Shown here: positions 63,929 to 64,000 of the stretch, piece by piece
How positions within the stretch are numbered: position 1 is the first letter of the stretch
How the letters are laid out: each line of letters starts with the position of its first letter
Assembly (NCBI GenBank): GCA_016176335.1
Contig: JACOXI010000006.1
Coordinates: 16,068 to 80,067 of the forward strand
Reading direction: 5' to 3'
Origin: Candidatus Daviesbacteria bacterium
Lineage (GTDB): Bacteria; Patescibacteria; Microgenomatia; Daviesbacterales; UBA10151
Length of the DNA stretch: 64,000 nt
The notes under the pieces: generated by a model
What the model was told of the DNA's origin: nothing
Seen by the model: the letters and a program-made list of their open reading frames with translations, nothing else
The model's database searches: none
Position numbers and translations under genes: made by a program

Positions 63929-63996
63929 TATAGAGTATAGGGTATAAAGTATAAAGGGAATTTTTGCTCTATACACTATACTTGATACTCTATACT
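63927..63996. terminator. Large nested inverted repeat after the CvpA-CAP gene
   Basis: agtatagagtat (63927-63938) pairs perfectly with atactctatact (63985-63996), with an inner aagtata/tatactt stem. Repeated gtata words make up both arms. It overlaps the stop codon and could terminate transcription in both directions. Confidence 0.55.
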
Positions 63997-64000
63997 ACCC

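Noticed and set aside
1..64000. TGA recoded as glycine, as in Gracilibacteria and Absconditabacteria
   Set aside because: Conserved genes such as mraY, lexA-neighbour genes and GT4 genes end at TGA at the expected length, and no conserved frame reads through TGA.

Overview
The window reads as a chromosomal segment of a small-genome bacterium of the Candidate Phyla Radiation (Patescibacteria), most likely Microgenomates-like. That placement is inference. It rests on moderate A+T richness, standard stop codons, many minimal-length versions of housekeeping enzymes (RecO without zinc finger, MurE and MurF without the N-terminal domain, a MurB-like protein without the C-terminal domain, a UDP-glucose dehydrogenase-like protein without the C-terminal domain), DUF4012 and DUF5678 proteins, and many membrane glycosyltransferases. 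No rRNA gene is present to confirm it.

Layout. 1-7373: a surface-polysaccharide operon (GT39-like protein cut by the window edge, three GT4 glycosyltransferases, a polyprenyl-phosphate sugar transferase, a DUF4012 protein). 7386-10695: recO, glyS and an anchored extracytoplasmic protein. 10834-25306: a division and cell-wall (dcw) cluster in the order mraZ-rsmH-ftsL-PBP-murE-murB-like-murA-murF-mraY-ftsW-murG-ftsQ-ftsA-ftsZ, headed by four phased MraZ-type repeats; murC, murD and ddl are absent. 25339-31316: ileS (eukaryote-like class), rodA, rplU, rpmA, parB and convergent lepB. 31384-39434: tRNA-Val, then about 8 kb of accessory genes all on the minus strand. 39462-47791: a second polysaccharide block (flippase, methyltransferase, GT2, O-antigen ligase, PIG-V-like mannosyltransferase, TPR glycosyltransferase-like protein, LysM protein) with tRNA-Gly and tRNA-Thr. 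47906-63928: tRNA-Asp, polX, lemA, htpX, an NYN protein, gatCAB, dnaE, rplS, rnhB, yraN, a nucleotide-sugar dehydrogenase, a Nudix protein, tRNA-Glu, cysS, tRNA-Lys and a CvpA-CAP fusion.

The accessory block is the most unusual part. It holds two separate self-cleaving LexA/S24-type repressors, each the first gene of a nuclease operon. One repressor (Cys-Gly cleavage site) is followed by a GIY-YIG protein, a small PD-(D/E)XK protein and a stand-alone DpnI-like catalytic domain. The other is a LexA (Ala-Gly site), followed by a beta-class DNA methyltransferase and an HNH nuclease. Short relics that look like the end of a type I hsdM and the start of an hsdR flank the second cassette, so it appears to have replaced most of a type I restriction locus. 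Next to it are a rhuM gene between direct repeats, a zeta-toxin-like kinase broken by one frameshift with a DUF2188 partner, and an orphan gene whose promoter spacer holds a perfect 16-bp palindrome.

Two features run through the whole window. Many genes have a -10 hexamer ending only 6-7 nt before the start codon, which predicts leaderless mRNAs (ftsZ, ileS, murG, murE, lexA, rplU, rplS, the Nudix gene and others). In addition, short G+C-rich palindromic elements sit in frame inside protein genes (gatC, gatB, cysS, a GT4 gene), resembling Rickettsia palindromic elements.
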